A stretch of DNA of 64,000 nucleotides from Verrucomicrobium spinosum DSM 4136 = JCM 18804 (GCF_000172155.1 NZ_ABIZ01000001.1:7845105-7909104), one strand, 5' to 3'; shown: positions 17,644 to 26,866, numbered from the stretch's first letter. Numbers and translations are program-made. The notes: generated from the sequence alone by a model not told the origin.

Positions 17644-19227
17644 TCAATCTTTAGATTGCTCAGTCTTGACCTCCACATATTCCCATACCCAATCCCCTTC
17701 GTAGCCAGGCTCATACAGCTTGGTCTTCTCCGGATTCTCTGAATCGAGGATGCGCCTTCCACCATCGTCCTCTCTGTCAGGCCCCGTCATCCAAAGTCGA
17801 TATCGCCCGTCCTCGGTGCGTCGATAGCTGACAGGACCGTTCGTCATGGGATCCACAGCTGCCCCCACCGGCTTGCCATTCTCATCTACTAACTCAGTCA
17901 GTCTCTCCGGGTAACTTCCGTGAACCAGATAAAAAGCCTCCAACGAGCATGCTGTCCTCATCATTTGCACCATTCCTTCCGCGTTGGCTGTGCGCTGCAC
18001 GATCCTGGTCATCATGGGAAACACCAGGCGGCTCAGGAAGTAATCCGGATAGAGAAAAAGACTCGATTTTGATTTTCCCTTCAGTTCCTCCACCTCACGG
18101 TGATGTTCTTTCATCGTCGTGAAACCCTCATCCCGCAGGGGCTTGATGAAGTGTTCGAGGTAGATCGCAGCCATCGTCGCTGTGTTGGCATCATAGGCTC
18201 CGGTCGGCACTCCTTTCACCAGCGCATCTTTCCACCATGCTCTCGATTCCCCCGCCGCCAGTTCACCTGCCACTCTCTTGTCAGGATCATCCCGTATCCA
18301 GCAGATACTGCTCACGTTCGTTGCCAACTCCCCTCGAAATGCCTGCAAAACCGCCGTGTAGGGACTCATCTGGTCAAGCTCCCTGCGAAGCCGACGGAAG
18401 TCGTCCGCAGTTCCCGCTCTGGCCCGGCAAAACTCCCACATGGGTTGCGTCACGATGGCCGTCTGTGTTATTGCAACCAGTGCTCCGATGACCAACCCTT
18501 CTTTTTCCGTAGCCTGAGCAAGGCGCAATTGCAGCAGGATGGCCTCGTACCCAGCGCGGGCATGTCCCGCCTGAAGCGCTGCCACAGCTCTGAGCGCAAG
18601 ATAATTGGTCATCTCCTGGATGTGCTTGTAGTGGGGAACCTCCAGGGCGAACATCATATCTGGCAGCTCGCGGGTCTTCAACGAGGGCACCCACATGGCG
18701 TGTGGACGATCCACACCGGACATCATTTCCTGAACCAACGAGTCTTGGGCGGACAATGCCGTGAAGATGTCATCTGCGTCATTGCCTGTGGCGTCGCGCA
18801 TCCTCACCTTGCCTCCGGCTCTCAACCATTCTGCGGTCCGTGCAAGGTTGACGGGCGAGCTGAGTGAAGCCCAGGGGTTCGTCGTCGGACGCGGTTTTTC
18901 ATCTCCAGTCTTGGCAGCAATTTCAAACCCTGCCAACCGCTCCCGCACCCCATCACCCTCCGCTCCCGGCAACGTGATGTTCTTGAAAACGGGCAAGCCA
19001 CCCAAGTTCTCGCTGTCTGGCGGTGGCTCAGGCAGCAGGGACTTGAAATCCAACGTCTCCCCTTCCCTGGCAATCTGCTGCTCGGCGTGGAGCAGCATCT
19101 GCCGGCCTTTCCAGTTCAGCAGCCAGTAAGTTCCAACCACCAACAACACACAGACAAGGGCAAGCCCCAGCACGATGCGAAACCAGAGCGGGCAGAAGAA
19201 TCTCTTGAGGGCTCTCAACAAAATCAT
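17644..19227 (-). CDS. Membrane-anchored protein with pilin-like C-terminal motif (paralogue A)
   Basis: A 527-residue protein with one N-terminal helix (about 14-38, IVLGLALVCVLLVVGTYWLL) and a large, probably periplasmic, helical body. It shares blocks with the next gene: LGGLPVFKNITL / FGALPVFKNLAL, MMFALEVPHY / MMYSLEVPHY, FIKPLRDEG and a similar C-terminus. The C-terminal part (CSLEAFYLVHGSYPERLTEL ... DPMTNGPVSY ... YRLWMTGPDREDDGG) resembles the beta region of GspG-type pseudopilins. ATG at 19227 is preferred to a TTG at 19317. Function unknown. Confidence 0.75.
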   Translation of the reverse strand: MILLRALKRFFCPLWFRIVLGLALVCVLLVVGTYWLLNWKGRQMLLHAEQQIAREGETLDFKSLLPEPPPDSENLGGLPVFKNITLPGAEGDGVRERLAGFEIAAKTGDEKPRPTTNPWASLSSPVNLARTAEWLRAGGKVRMRDATGNDADDIFTALSAQDSLVQEMMSGVDRPHAMWVPSLKTRELPDMMFALEVPHYKHIQEMTNYLALRAVAALQAGHARAGYEAILLQLRLAQATEKEGLVIGALVAITQTAIVTQPMWEFCRARAGTADDFRRLRRELDQMSPYTAVLQAFRGELATNVSSICWIRDDPDKRVAGELAAGESRAWWKDALVKGVPTGAYDANTATMAAIYLEHFIKPLRDEGFTTMKEHHREVEELKGKSKSSLFLYPDYFLSRLVFPMMTRIVQRTANAEGMVQMMRTACSLEAFYLVHGSYPERLTELVDENGKPVGAAVDPMTNGPVSYRRTEDGRYRLWMTGPDREDDGGRRILDSENPEKTKLYEPGYEGDWVWEYVEVKTEQSKD

Positions 19228-19323
19228 ATGGGCGGGGGGATTCTCCGTCTTATACCCCGCCTTGATGACGGAGAAAACCCTGCACTGCACCCTTTTTTGA
19301 CACGGAGACTCACCCAACCGAGT

Positions 19324-20889
19324 TCACTTGCCACCCCTCTCCCACACCCAGTCCCCCTGATACTTCTCATCCGAGTACTTGGTGGACTCCGGATTCTTCG
19401 CATCCAGCACCCGCTTCCCTTCGTCGTCCTTCCGATCGACACCCGCGGTCCAGAGCCGGTACTGCCCATTCTCCAGCTTCTGGTAGCGGAGAGGCTGGCG
19501 GTTCAGAGGGTCCAGGGGAACCTCGTAACCTTCAGCCTTCAGTTCCTCCAGGTTCGCGGGATAACTCTGACTCTGCAGGAAGTGCGATTCCAGGGCGCAA
19601 GCCGACTTCATCTGCATCACCAGAGTCTCGATGTAAGCAGTCCGGATGATGACGCCCCTCAGGGCTGGCAGGGCCAGTTGCGCCAGAATGGTGTTGGGAT
19701 TCCACAGGTAATTGGCCCGGGCATCCATGAGCAGGGCTTCCAGTTCCGGCTGCCGGTCGATGCAGCTGGCCAGTCCCTCGTCGCGAAGGGGTTTGATGAA
19801 ATACTTGAGGTGCAGCGTGATGAGGGTGGCCAGGTTCGCATCGAACCAGCCGTCCGGAATGAGCCGGACCGTCGGAGCCATGTCCTTCCCCCGCGAGTGC
19901 CCCAGCAGGGCGATCATGATGTCTTCATCCTCCTGTCCCTTCAACGATTGCACAGAGGTGACCGCCATGGTCATCTCCGCACGTTCCCCCACCAAGAGCG
20001 ACTCGGATGGCTTCAACCAGCCCACCGCGCGCCCCAGACGCTGATAGTCTTCCACCGTCCCCACCCGGGCCTCACACACCTCCCAGAGGGCCTGCGCCAG
20101 CATGGTCGTCTGAGCTATGCTCACCAGGGTGCCGATCAACATGGGATCCTGCTGGGTGGCTTCCGCCAGCCGGGTCAGAATCAAGAGTGATTCGTGAGCC
20201 ACCTTGGCATCGCCCACTTGCGCCGCAGCCACGGCCCTCAGGGCAAACCAGGTCCCCATCTTGTTCAGCACGTCATAATGGGGCACCTCCAGGGAGTACA
20301 TCATGGCAGGGAAATCGCGTGTCTTCCACGCTGGGGTCCACTGTGCCTCAGGACGGTCCAGCCCTTTTGCTATTTCCTGAACCATGGCGTCACGCGCAGC
20401 CATCCACTTCAAGATGTCCCGGGCCGGGTCTCCAGAATCCCCCAGAAGGATCGGCTCCTTAGCTTTCGCGTTCTTCAACCACGTCAGCCACGCGGCCAGA
20501 TCCGTCTTCTTGCCCATGTTCAGGCCGTTTCCCAGCTTGGGCCGGGGTGGCCCTTCCGCGTCCGGCAGAGTGAGTGCACGCAGAGCCTGACGCACGGCTT
20601 CCGCCTCCGCTGCTCCCGCCTGGCGGTTCCCGAGAGCCAGGTTCTTGAAGACGGGGAGCGCGCCAAAATTCCTCTCATCAGGCACGGGGTCGGGTACCAC
20701 GGCACGATACTCCAGCGACTCTCCCGTCGCCGCCACCTCGGCCCGCACCTTCGCCCAGGCGCGGGCTCCAACCCAGTTGTAGCATTGGTAGATGAGGACC
20801 AGCAGCGTGACCAGGGAGGCCACCAGCCAGGTCAGGGCGCGGAACCACCGGCGACGCCAGCAGGATTGGATAAAATCAGGTACTTTCAT
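19324..20889 (-). CDS. Membrane-anchored protein with pilin-like C-terminal motif (paralogue B)
   Basis: A 521-residue protein homologous along its length to the following gene: an N-terminal helix (FRALTWLVASLVTLLVLIYQ), FGALPVFKNLAL, FPAMMYSLEVPHYDVL, FIKPLRDEGL, and a C-terminal QSYPANLEELKAEGYEVPLD ... YRLWTAGVDRKDDEG segment of GspG type. Its ATG overlaps the TGA of the small membrane protein gene (ATGA at 20886-20889), so it belongs to an operon beginning with an ECF sigma factor. Function is unknown; the tandem copies suggest duplication. Confidence 0.75.
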   Translation of the reverse strand: MKVPDFIQSCWRRRWFRALTWLVASLVTLLVLIYQCYNWVGARAWAKVRAEVAATGESLEYRAVVPDPVPDERNFGALPVFKNLALGNRQAGAAEAEAVRQALRALTLPDAEGPPRPKLGNGLNMGKKTDLAAWLTWLKNAKAKEPILLGDSGDPARDILKWMAARDAMVQEIAKGLDRPEAQWTPAWKTRDFPAMMYSLEVPHYDVLNKMGTWFALRAVAAAQVGDAKVAHESLLILTRLAEATQQDPMLIGTLVSIAQTTMLAQALWEVCEARVGTVEDYQRLGRAVGWLKPSESLLVGERAEMTMAVTSVQSLKGQEDEDIMIALLGHSRGKDMAPTVRLIPDGWFDANLATLITLHLKYFIKPLRDEGLASCIDRQPELEALLMDARANYLWNPNTILAQLALPALRGVIIRTAYIETLVMQMKSACALESHFLQSQSYPANLEELKAEGYEVPLDPLNRQPLRYQKLENGQYRLWTAGVDRKDDEGKRVLDAKNPESTKYSDEKYQGDWVWERGGK

Positions 20890-21254
20890 GGAACTTCGAC
20901 AGCTTGATTTTGTGCATTGATCGCCAGGAGGGCATCCAGAGCGGTGAGAGGCAGCTTTCCCCGGGAGACCCCTCCATCGGCATCGCCAGGATGGTTCAGC
21001 GTTGCGACCATCGATGGTGACGCCACATCACCTACCTTGGGGGTGGTCAGCTTGAGGACAAAAATCACGCACCAGGCAGCTCCCAGAGTCACCAGCAGCC
21101 AGCGGGGACCCACCGCCTTCGTGGTCTGATCGCGCGACTCTGACGCCCGCGCTAGAATCTCCTGCTTCCAGGCAGGCGTGGGATCATGCCGCTGCCCTCG
21201 TGCCTCCAGCAAGCGGTCACGCAGCTCTTGTTCAAAGTCATCGTCGTGGTTCAT
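20886..21254 (-). CDS. Small single-pass membrane protein, possible anti-sigma factor
   Basis: A 122-residue protein: an acidic cytoplasmic N-terminus (NHDDDFEQELRDRLLEA), a Trp-containing helix (PAWKQEIL), one membrane segment at about 50-67 (WLLVTLGAAWCVIFVLKL) and a periplasmic tail. It is directly downstream of an ECF sigma gene (15 bases) and overlaps paralogue B. Size, topology and position are those of an anti-sigma or sigma-linked membrane protein, but no zinc-binding HxxxCxxC motif is present, so this is inference. ATG at 21254 chosen over an adjacent GTG. Confidence 0.6.
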   Translation of the reverse strand: MNHDDDFEQELRDRLLEARGQRHDPTPAWKQEILARASESRDQTTKAVGPRWLLVTLGAAWCVIFVLKLTTPKVGDVASPSMVATLNHPGDADGGVSRGKLPLTALDALLAINAQNQAVEVP

Positions 21255-21269
21255 CACTCAGAAAGGGTT

Positions 21270-21782
21270 TCAGGTTTCCTGTTTCAGTTCCTGGTACAAC
21301 GGCCGCAACAGGGTGCGGAGCTTGTCCATGGCATAGCGGTAACGGCTGGCCGCCGTGTTCGCTGGGATGCGCTGGGTCTCCGCTATTTCCTCGAACGTCA
21401 TCCCCTGCCACAGCTTCAGCTCCGTGACCGTGCGTTGATCCTGCGGCAGGGATGCCAGGGCCTGTTCGAGCTGGCTCGCCAGCACGTTCGCATCCGGATC
21501 CTCCGCCACACTGAACATTGCTCCAACTTCGTCAGCAGAGCGCAGCTCATAGTCCGCCCGCGTCTTCCTCCTCCGGAGCAAGTCCACCGCCAAGTTGTGC
21601 CCCATGCGATAGATCCAGGCCTTTTCGCACTCAGCCAGCACTGCCTTCTCACGGGCCAGCTTGATGAAGAGTTCCTGCAAGAGATCCCGTGCGTCCGCCT
21701 CGCACTTCACGATGGCGGCAAAGTAGCGGAACAGACCGGATGCATGCGCATCGTAGAGGCGTTCCAGATCTTCGTCTTTCAT
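21270..21782 (-). CDS. ECF RNA polymerase sigma factor
   Basis: A 170-residue sigma-70 family protein. Region 2: LYDAHASGLFRYFAAIVKCE, DARDLLQELFIKLARE and AWIYRMGHNLAVDLLRRRK. Region 4: LEQALASLPQDQRTVTELKL, FEEIAETQRIPANTAASRYRYAMDKLR, a helix-turn-helix for -35 recognition. It heads an operon with a small membrane protein and two paralogous membrane-anchored proteins, which are its likely targets or regulators. A 14-bp perfect hairpin lies 49-85 bases upstream. Confidence 0.9.
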   Translation of the reverse strand: MKDEDLERLYDAHASGLFRYFAAIVKCEADARDLLQELFIKLAREKAVLAECEKAWIYRMGHNLAVDLLRRRKTRADYELRSADEVGAMFSVAEDPDANVLASQLEQALASLPQDQRTVTELKLWQGMTFEEIAETQRIPANTAASRYRYAMDKLRTLLRPLYQELKQET

Positions 21783-21830
21783 GGCGGTCGCAGCGGAGGG
21801 ATCTCAATTTCCCCGCTACGACGCACCCCA

Positions 21831-21867
21831 CCGGAAAATTTGTCTAGGCTCCAGACAAATTTTCCGG
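21831..21867. other. Perfect 14-bp stem-loop between phosphatase and sigma genes
   Basis: CCGGAAAATTTGTC (21831-21844) and GACAAATTTTCCGG (21854-21867) are exact reverse complements with a 9-base loop. It lies between the stop of the PhoX-like gene and the start of the sigma gene, both on the minus strand. It could end transcription of the former or act as an operator for the latter; no U-run of normal length follows outside the stem. Confidence 0.55.
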
Positions 21868-21886
21868 TTTCCGCTCCTCGGCGTTT

Positions 21887-23497
21887 TTAAGCCCGGCTGA
21901 TCGCGATCATCGCACTGCGCGGCTGTGACGTGCCGCCTTCTGGCCAGTGGCCTCTGCCACCGTCTCCCGGATGCTGCACGTTCACCCAGAGTTCCGTGCG
22001 GCACGGAGACAGCGTGGGCGAGCACAGCTCTGCGCCAAGTGGCCCGCTCATGAAGCGACGCACCTGACCCCGATGCTCACCCTTGGTCGGCACGATGAGC
22101 AGGTTGTTGTTGCCGAACCACTCATGCGGCGAGTTCGCCGGAGGCTCCACCACCTCGTAGTCCGTCGTCACCATCAGCGCGTTGTCAGGCCCAAAGCCAA
22201 TATTGTCCGGCCAGGCCAGCCCGGCCTCCTTGCCGCCCAGCACAAAGACCTGATGCTCAAACGCCAGGGCGCCGTGGTCTCCCTCCTTCTCGCGCACGAC
22301 CATGATCGCCCCCACATTGTCCGTGCCATTGTCATAGGCCGTGAGGCACACATAGATTTCACCGGTCTCCGGATGGATCTCCACGTCCTCAGGACGCGCC
22401 AACGGGGTGCCCCCCGCAAACTCCACAGCCACCCGTGTGCGCACGCAGATCTCGGCCAGATCAAAACCCTTCTCCTTCAGCACCGGGGTCTGCTCCGGAT
22501 CCAGTGGGATCCAACGGCCGTTCACCGTATCCGCCACGTAGAGCGTGCCGTCGGAAAGCAGGCGGCGGTTTCCCTTCCCTGCCGCCGCATCATACTTCTC
22601 GCGGGAGATAAATTTGTAGAACCCCATCGCGTTGCGGTCATCGCCCATGTAGCCCACCAGGCGACCGTCCTTGGTGAAGCCGAAGGCGATGTTCTCATGC
22701 CCAAACCGACCGAGCGCCGTGTGCTTGAAGACCTCTTTGGTCTGGGGATCCACCTCCACCATCCAACCGTAGTGACGAGGGTTGCGCTGCAGGTCATCCG
22801 GCAGTCCGTGCAACGGTGCGTCCATCGACTTCGGGTTGTCGAAGTCGCCCCAGAAATGGTAGAAGTTCTCCTCCCCGCTGAAGAAGGTGCCCCAGGGGGA
22901 CACAGCGCCGCCGCAGTTCCCCACGCTGCCGACCACCTCATTGGCCCCATCCAAGGCCTTGCTGCCCGCAGCCGGTCCCAGCAGCTTGATCTTCGTATCC
23001 AGCCCATTCACCCGCAGGTTGTCCTGCGAGGTCAGATCGGGACGCCATTTCCCTGAACCCGCGTCCTTGCGCAGACGGATACAGGAACCACCCACATCGC
23101 TGAGCAGTTCTTTGCCCTTGAGGAAGAAGCTGTTCTCGTGATTGATCCACAACCAGCCCGCTTCATCGTTCTCCAGATGGAAGGCCAGATAGTCCGCCTG
23201 ATCGCCAAACTGGAGACCGCTCGGGTGGATCTTGTCGCCGTGTTTGAGGATGACCTCGTACTTGTATCCCGGCGGCAGCGTCACGGCATCCTCCAGCGTC
23301 TTGCCCACTTCCTGGAATGAGAAGTCATCAAAGAGCGGCGTGGCCTGGGAGGCCTGCGTCTGCACGGGCTGGGCTGTCAGCCAATTGGGCGTGATCCGGT
23401 TGGCGGCGGCACAAACCGCACCTGCGCCGAGATACTGCATAAACTGACGACGTGATGAAGCCCCCATGAGCGGGGACGGTGTTGGCAGGGAATCCAT
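21887..23497 (-). CDS. PhoX/DUF839-family phosphatase, Tat-exported
   Basis: A 536-residue protein with a twin-arginine signal (SRRQFMQYLGAGAVCAA). The DUF839/PhoX layout follows: LPPGYKYEVILKHGD, AGWLWINHENSFF, NCGGAVSPWGTFFSGEEN, ALGRFGHENIAF, a VGYMGDDRNAMGFYKFIS block, ARPEDVEIHPETGEIYVCLT and a C-terminal LCSPTLSPCRTELWVNVQHPGD. In PhoX these Glu/Arg/Asp residues bind iron and calcium and hydrolyse phosphate esters in the periplasm. The ATG at 23497 is used; one 12 codons upstream is possible. The gene is divergent from the beta-helix gene. Confidence 0.88.
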   Translation of the reverse strand: MDSLPTPSPLMGASSRRQFMQYLGAGAVCAAANRITPNWLTAQPVQTQASQATPLFDDFSFQEVGKTLEDAVTLPPGYKYEVILKHGDKIHPSGLQFGDQADYLAFHLENDEAGWLWINHENSFFLKGKELLSDVGGSCIRLRKDAGSGKWRPDLTSQDNLRVNGLDTKIKLLGPAAGSKALDGANEVVGSVGNCGGAVSPWGTFFSGEENFYHFWGDFDNPKSMDAPLHGLPDDLQRNPRHYGWMVEVDPQTKEVFKHTALGRFGHENIAFGFTKDGRLVGYMGDDRNAMGFYKFISREKYDAAAGKGNRRLLSDGTLYVADTVNGRWIPLDPEQTPVLKEKGFDLAEICVRTRVAVEFAGGTPLARPEDVEIHPETGEIYVCLTAYDNGTDNVGAIMVVREKEGDHGALAFEHQVFVLGGKEAGLAWPDNIGFGPDNALMVTTDYEVVEPPANSPHEWFGNNNLLIVPTKGEHRGQVRRFMSGPLGAELCSPTLSPCRTELWVNVQHPGDGGRGHWPEGGTSQPRSAMIAISRA

Positions 23498-23596
23498 GCC
23501 CCAATCGTGAAAGATTGTCCGGCATTGCTCCATACCGGATGGGTGGCAATAATTTCACAATTCCCTCTCGTCCAGGTCAGGGACACTATCAGCCTC

Positions 23597-24754
23597 ATGC
23601 CTTTCCTCTCACGTTCCCTCCTCCTTCTAGCGCTCCTGCTCGACTCTGCATCCGTCCTCCATGCCCAGTCGGAAGCCGCCATTCAGCAGTTCATCAATGA
23701 GGCCACCCAGGCTGGCGGGGGCAGTGTGGTCATTCCCCCTGGCACCTATGTCATCGAAAAAGGCCTCGTGCTCAAGGATGCCAAAAAGATCAAACTCAGC
23801 GGCCTTGACCGGGAACGCACCATCCTAAAACTCGCCCCCATCGCCTACGCGGAGGCAGTCTCTGACACACCCGCCGGGGCCAGCGAACTTCCCATCCGCA
23901 GGTCCCAAAACCTGCGTCCCGGCATGCAACTCCGTATCGAGTCCTCCGGCGATCTGGACAGCTTCACGAAGAAACCCAAACCCTACCATCTGGCGGTCGC
24001 CAAGAGCGTCACAGGGGACCGGCTGGAACTCATGGCTCCGCTCAAGCACCCCGTACCCGCTGGCACCCAGCTGCGCCATGCCGATGCTCCCAATCTCATT
24101 GAGATCCGTGGTTCCAGTGAGCAGATCCTCATTGAAAACCTCACGATTGATGGCGGGCGCACGGCGACAGATCCTCCCGTCCGCGGCCATGCCCAACTCT
24201 GTGGCATCTTCGCCGCGGGCAAGTATGACTACGAGAAAGGTCCCGCATCCCTGGTCAAGGGCGTCACCATCTCCCGTTGCATCATTCAGAACTGCTTTGG
24301 ACGCGGCGTCACCTTCTATGCGGTCGAGGCCAGCACCGTGGAGCGCTGCACCATCATGGACACCAACGATGAGGCGATCGATTTTGACCACTTCACCGTC
24401 CGCTCCATCGCCCGGTACAATCACATTGCCCGCAGTCTCACCGGGATTGAGCTGAATGATGCCACCGACTGCCAGATCTCTGGAAACGACATCCGCTCGT
24501 GCGGTACGGGGCTCAACCTGTGGCGGTGGTGTCGCCAGCCCGGCCTCAACGAGCGCAATCGCATCCTCGACAACCTCTTTGCCAGCACGACGGGCAACGC
24601 CATCCAGGTCGGCAAGGACACCGGAGCCAACGTGATCGTGGACAACCACATCGATCAGGCGGGCAAAAACGGCATCGTCCTGAACAGTGTGGGCCAGACC
24701 CTTGAAAACAACCGGTTTGAGGGCGTGAAACTCAAGGAAGTCACGGGGCCATGA
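23597..24754 (+). CDS. Secreted right-handed beta-helix protein
   Basis: A 385-residue protein with a signal peptide (PFLSRSLLLLALLLDSASVLHA). The start AAIQQFINEATQAGGGSVVIPPGTYVI is the pectate-lyase-3/GH28-like entry to a beta-helix. Later coils repeat ILIENLTIDGG, VTISRCIIQNCFGRGV, STVERCTIMDTNDEAIDFDH, RSIARYNHIARSLTGIELND and NRILDNLFASTTGNAI. Such proteins are usually polysaccharide lyases, hydrolases or epimerases; no catalytic set can be assigned. ATG at 23597 begins the signal peptide. It converges on the gene at 24771. Confidence 0.82.
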   Translation: MPFLSRSLLLLALLLDSASVLHAQSEAAIQQFINEATQAGGGSVVIPPGTYVIEKGLVLKDAKKIKLSGLDRERTILKLAPIAYAEAVSDTPAGASELPIRRSQNLRPGMQLRIESSGDLDSFTKKPKPYHLAVAKSVTGDRLELMAPLKHPVPAGTQLRHADAPNLIEIRGSSEQILIENLTIDGGRTATDPPVRGHAQLCGIFAAGKYDYEKGPASLVKGVTISRCIIQNCFGRGVTFYAVEASTVERCTIMDTNDEAIDFDHFTVRSIARYNHIARSLTGIELNDATDCQISGNDIRSCGTGLNLWRWCRQPGLNERNRILDNLFASTTGNAIQVGKDTGANVIVDNHIDQAGKNGIVLNSVGQTLENNRFEGVKLKEVTGP

Positions 24755-24770
24755 ACCTGCGGCCCAAGTC

Positions 24771-25430
24771 CTAGCGGCACTCTGCTTGCAAGGCAGGCAG
24801 CAGGATGGAGGTCACGAGCTGGATCTGCACCGCCTTCAGGGGATCCACCAGGGCGTTGATTTCCTCCTTCAACTCGCGGGGATCCGCATGAGGCCGCTGC
24901 GCCTTTTCCTTGATGGCACTCAAGCGGGCATCGAGGTCGGGCACATCACTGCTTGTTTGCAGCCAGTGCTCAACGTGCCCGGTCGTGAATTCCGACCGCA
25001 CCGCATCCACAAAGACCTGGGCCGCCACCGCGGAGTCCACCTCAGGCAGCTGCTGGGTCATTTCCAGGAATCTCACGGCCTGCCCTTCCTCTTTGCCAAA
25101 CTCGTCCGCGATGCGCTTGAGACGCTTAACCAGAGTAGCTTGGTCAAAAATCGCTTCCACGTTCACCGTGCCATCAGGCATGCGAGGCAGCGGGACGGGA
25201 TGCCGACCTGGCCCAACAGCGGACAACTCCGCCGATTCTGCCCGCTTGCCCAGCCCGCTGAACAGACGCTTCACCCCCTCAAATTTGGAGGCAATCTGCG
25301 ATTTGACGGTCTTTTTAGGAGGCGGGGCGGGTGCCACCGTCACACTCATCCCCTCCAGCCGCCCTTCAGGAGCCGCCACCCGAGCCACGGTATCAACCGT
25401 CTTCGGAGGAGTGACCTTGGTGACGCTCAT
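24771..25430 (-). CDS. Unrecognised protein beside the T3SS, possible secreted substrate
   Basis: A 219-residue soluble protein, or 241 if the ATG at 25496 is used. The N-terminus is Thr/Val/Pro-rich and disordered (MSVTKVTPPKTVDTVARVAA ... APAPPPKKTVKSQ), then helical with VKRLKRIADEFGKEEGQAVR and a C-terminal LVTSILLPALQAE. No family is recognised. The disordered start lacking a signal peptide, and its place directly after a kinase-like effector candidate on the same strand, suggest a T3SS substrate, but this rests on context. Confidence 0.55.
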   Translation of the reverse strand: MSVTKVTPPKTVDTVARVAAPEGRLEGMSVTVAPAPPPKKTVKSQIASKFEGVKRLFSGLGKRAESAELSAVGPGRHPVPLPRMPDGTVNVEAIFDQATLVKRLKRIADEFGKEEGQAVRFLEMTQQLPEVDSAVAAQVFVDAVRSEFTTGHVEHWLQTSSDVPDLDARLSAIKEKAQRPHADPRELKEEINALVDPLKAVQIQLVTSILLPALQAECR

Positions 25431-25600
25431 GACGCTGGGATGAAGAAGAGAGGCGGAAGAACTGGTCCGGGTCTGGATACGCACGTCCAGGGCCATCTGG
25501 CTGGCCTGAAACTTGGCTCCTTTCCTGTCCCTACTCTGTCCACCATCCCACATAGGGTTACACAGTTTGACGAAAACTTTTCACGGCTCAAAGAATTGCC

Positions 25601-26677
25601 TCAGTTCCCTGTGACGAGGGCCTGACGAGCCTTGAGCGCCTGGATGGTCTTGTCATCGATCCCCAACTCACGGCCCATCTCCTCGATGCGATCAGGACTC
25701 ATCTTTGCAATCGCATCCAGCGTCTCTTTGGCCCCCTCTTTTACCCTATCCACCAGAGATTCTGGATCCGCGTCATCGCCGGCCGCCCGGGCGATGTGTT
25801 GCGCCGCTCTGTCGAAGAATGCCTCGTTGCCGGACAAGACATCGTCCAACGCCCCGCTTTCGTCTGATCCTCCCACATTTTGATCGATTCCCACAATCCC
25901 CAGTTCGGGGTGCTTGGGATCTATCATGAAGTTGGAGGAGTTGATCCCACCCCCGGTGCTGTATTCGCGTCCCGACACCAGTCCATGGAACGTGTCCGGC
26001 TCCTTGATGAAAGCCGCAAAGGCCAGCCACTTGCCAAATGACTTGGCCAGGTCCTGGCTGCTGGTTTTACCTGCCTTGCCGGCCTCATCCACCGTCTTGC
26101 CGTTCACATGCTCCATCACGATCACGGGATCATCATCGCCGCCGTTGCGATCCGGCATGGTCACCCCCTGATCCCGCATGCCTTGGGCGATCTGTGACTG
26201 TTCCTCTGAGGTGAGCAGGCGGGTCTCCGGAGCAGGCAACCCCAGTTCACGAGCCAGTTGGGCTCCATACACTTCACGGATGGCCCCAGTCTGGGACCCG
26301 CCTTTGATCACCACCGTGGAATCCTCCAGCTTCACAAAGCAGGCTCCCCCATTGCCCGAAGACATGGGCTTGAAGGATTTGGCCTTGCTGAAATCCATCT
26401 CCTTGAGCCCCTCTCCCAGCAGGGGGCCGCCATCGCCTTTCTTGCCGGTCCTGGCAGTCGGGGGTTCACCCACCGTGGCCTTGCGCTGCGTCAGCGATTT
26501 GAAGAACTGGCCGATCTCGCGAAAGAACTCCTTCACCTGCGCTTTGAAGCCCTTTTTGGGGGCAGTGGCACCTTGGGTCAGCGTCATCCCATCCAACTGG
26601 CCGACGTCGCCAGTCTGCCCGGTGGCTCCCAGCCCGCCCGTGGTGGAGATGTTATAGTTGTTGTTGTTTACGTTCAT
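25601..26677 (-). CDS. Actin-fragmin-kinase-like protein, T3SS effector candidate
   Basis: A 358-residue protein with an Asn/Thr/Gly-rich disordered start (MNVNNNNYNISTTGGLGATG) of the sort seen in T3SS substrates, a basic amphipathic stretch (about 41-66), then a kinase-like domain. Candidate ATP-binding Lys is K125 (STVVIKGGS), the pairing Glu is E135 (AIREVYGAQLARELGLPAPE), the hinge is VIVMEHVNG (185-193), the catalytic-loop Asn is N249 (INSSNFMID) and the metal Asp is D265 (IVGIDQN). This pattern recalls the actin-fragmin kinase catalytic family (PF09192). A CesT-type chaperone gene is divergent at 26867. The ATG at 26677 is the natural start. Kinase activity and secretion are inferred. 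Confidence 0.65.
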   Translation of the reverse strand: MNVNNNNYNISTTGGLGATGQTGDVGQLDGMTLTQGATAPKKGFKAQVKEFFREIGQFFKSLTQRKATVGEPPTARTGKKGDGGPLLGEGLKEMDFSKAKSFKPMSSGNGGACFVKLEDSTVVIKGGSQTGAIREVYGAQLARELGLPAPETRLLTSEEQSQIAQGMRDQGVTMPDRNGGDDDPVIVMEHVNGKTVDEAGKAGKTSSQDLAKSFGKWLAFAAFIKEPDTFHGLVSGREYSTGGGINSSNFMIDPKHPELGIVGIDQNVGGSDESGALDDVLSGNEAFFDRAAQHIARAAGDDADPESLVDRVKEGAKETLDAIAKMSPDRIEEMGRELGIDDKTIQALKARQALVTGN

Positions 26678-26866
26678 GGTGGTGTGATTCGGAAGCACCC
26701 GGGCCGCCTGTGCGCGTTGGCATCTGCGTGCACTGCCCCAGCTACCTTCTGTCCACCGGCAGGTGTGAGTTACATCGGGAAAGAGACCGTCCCCGTTTGC
26801 CTCCACAAACCGGTGTGGCAGAATCGTGACATGCACCAGCCGGTTGATCCAGTAGAATCCCGGACC
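26678..26866. promoter_or_regulatory. Divergent intergenic region between kinase-like and chaperone genes
   Basis: The 189 bases between the two ATGs should hold promoters for both the effector candidate (minus) and its chaperone (plus). No consensus promoter or regulator site can be named. Confidence 0.35.
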
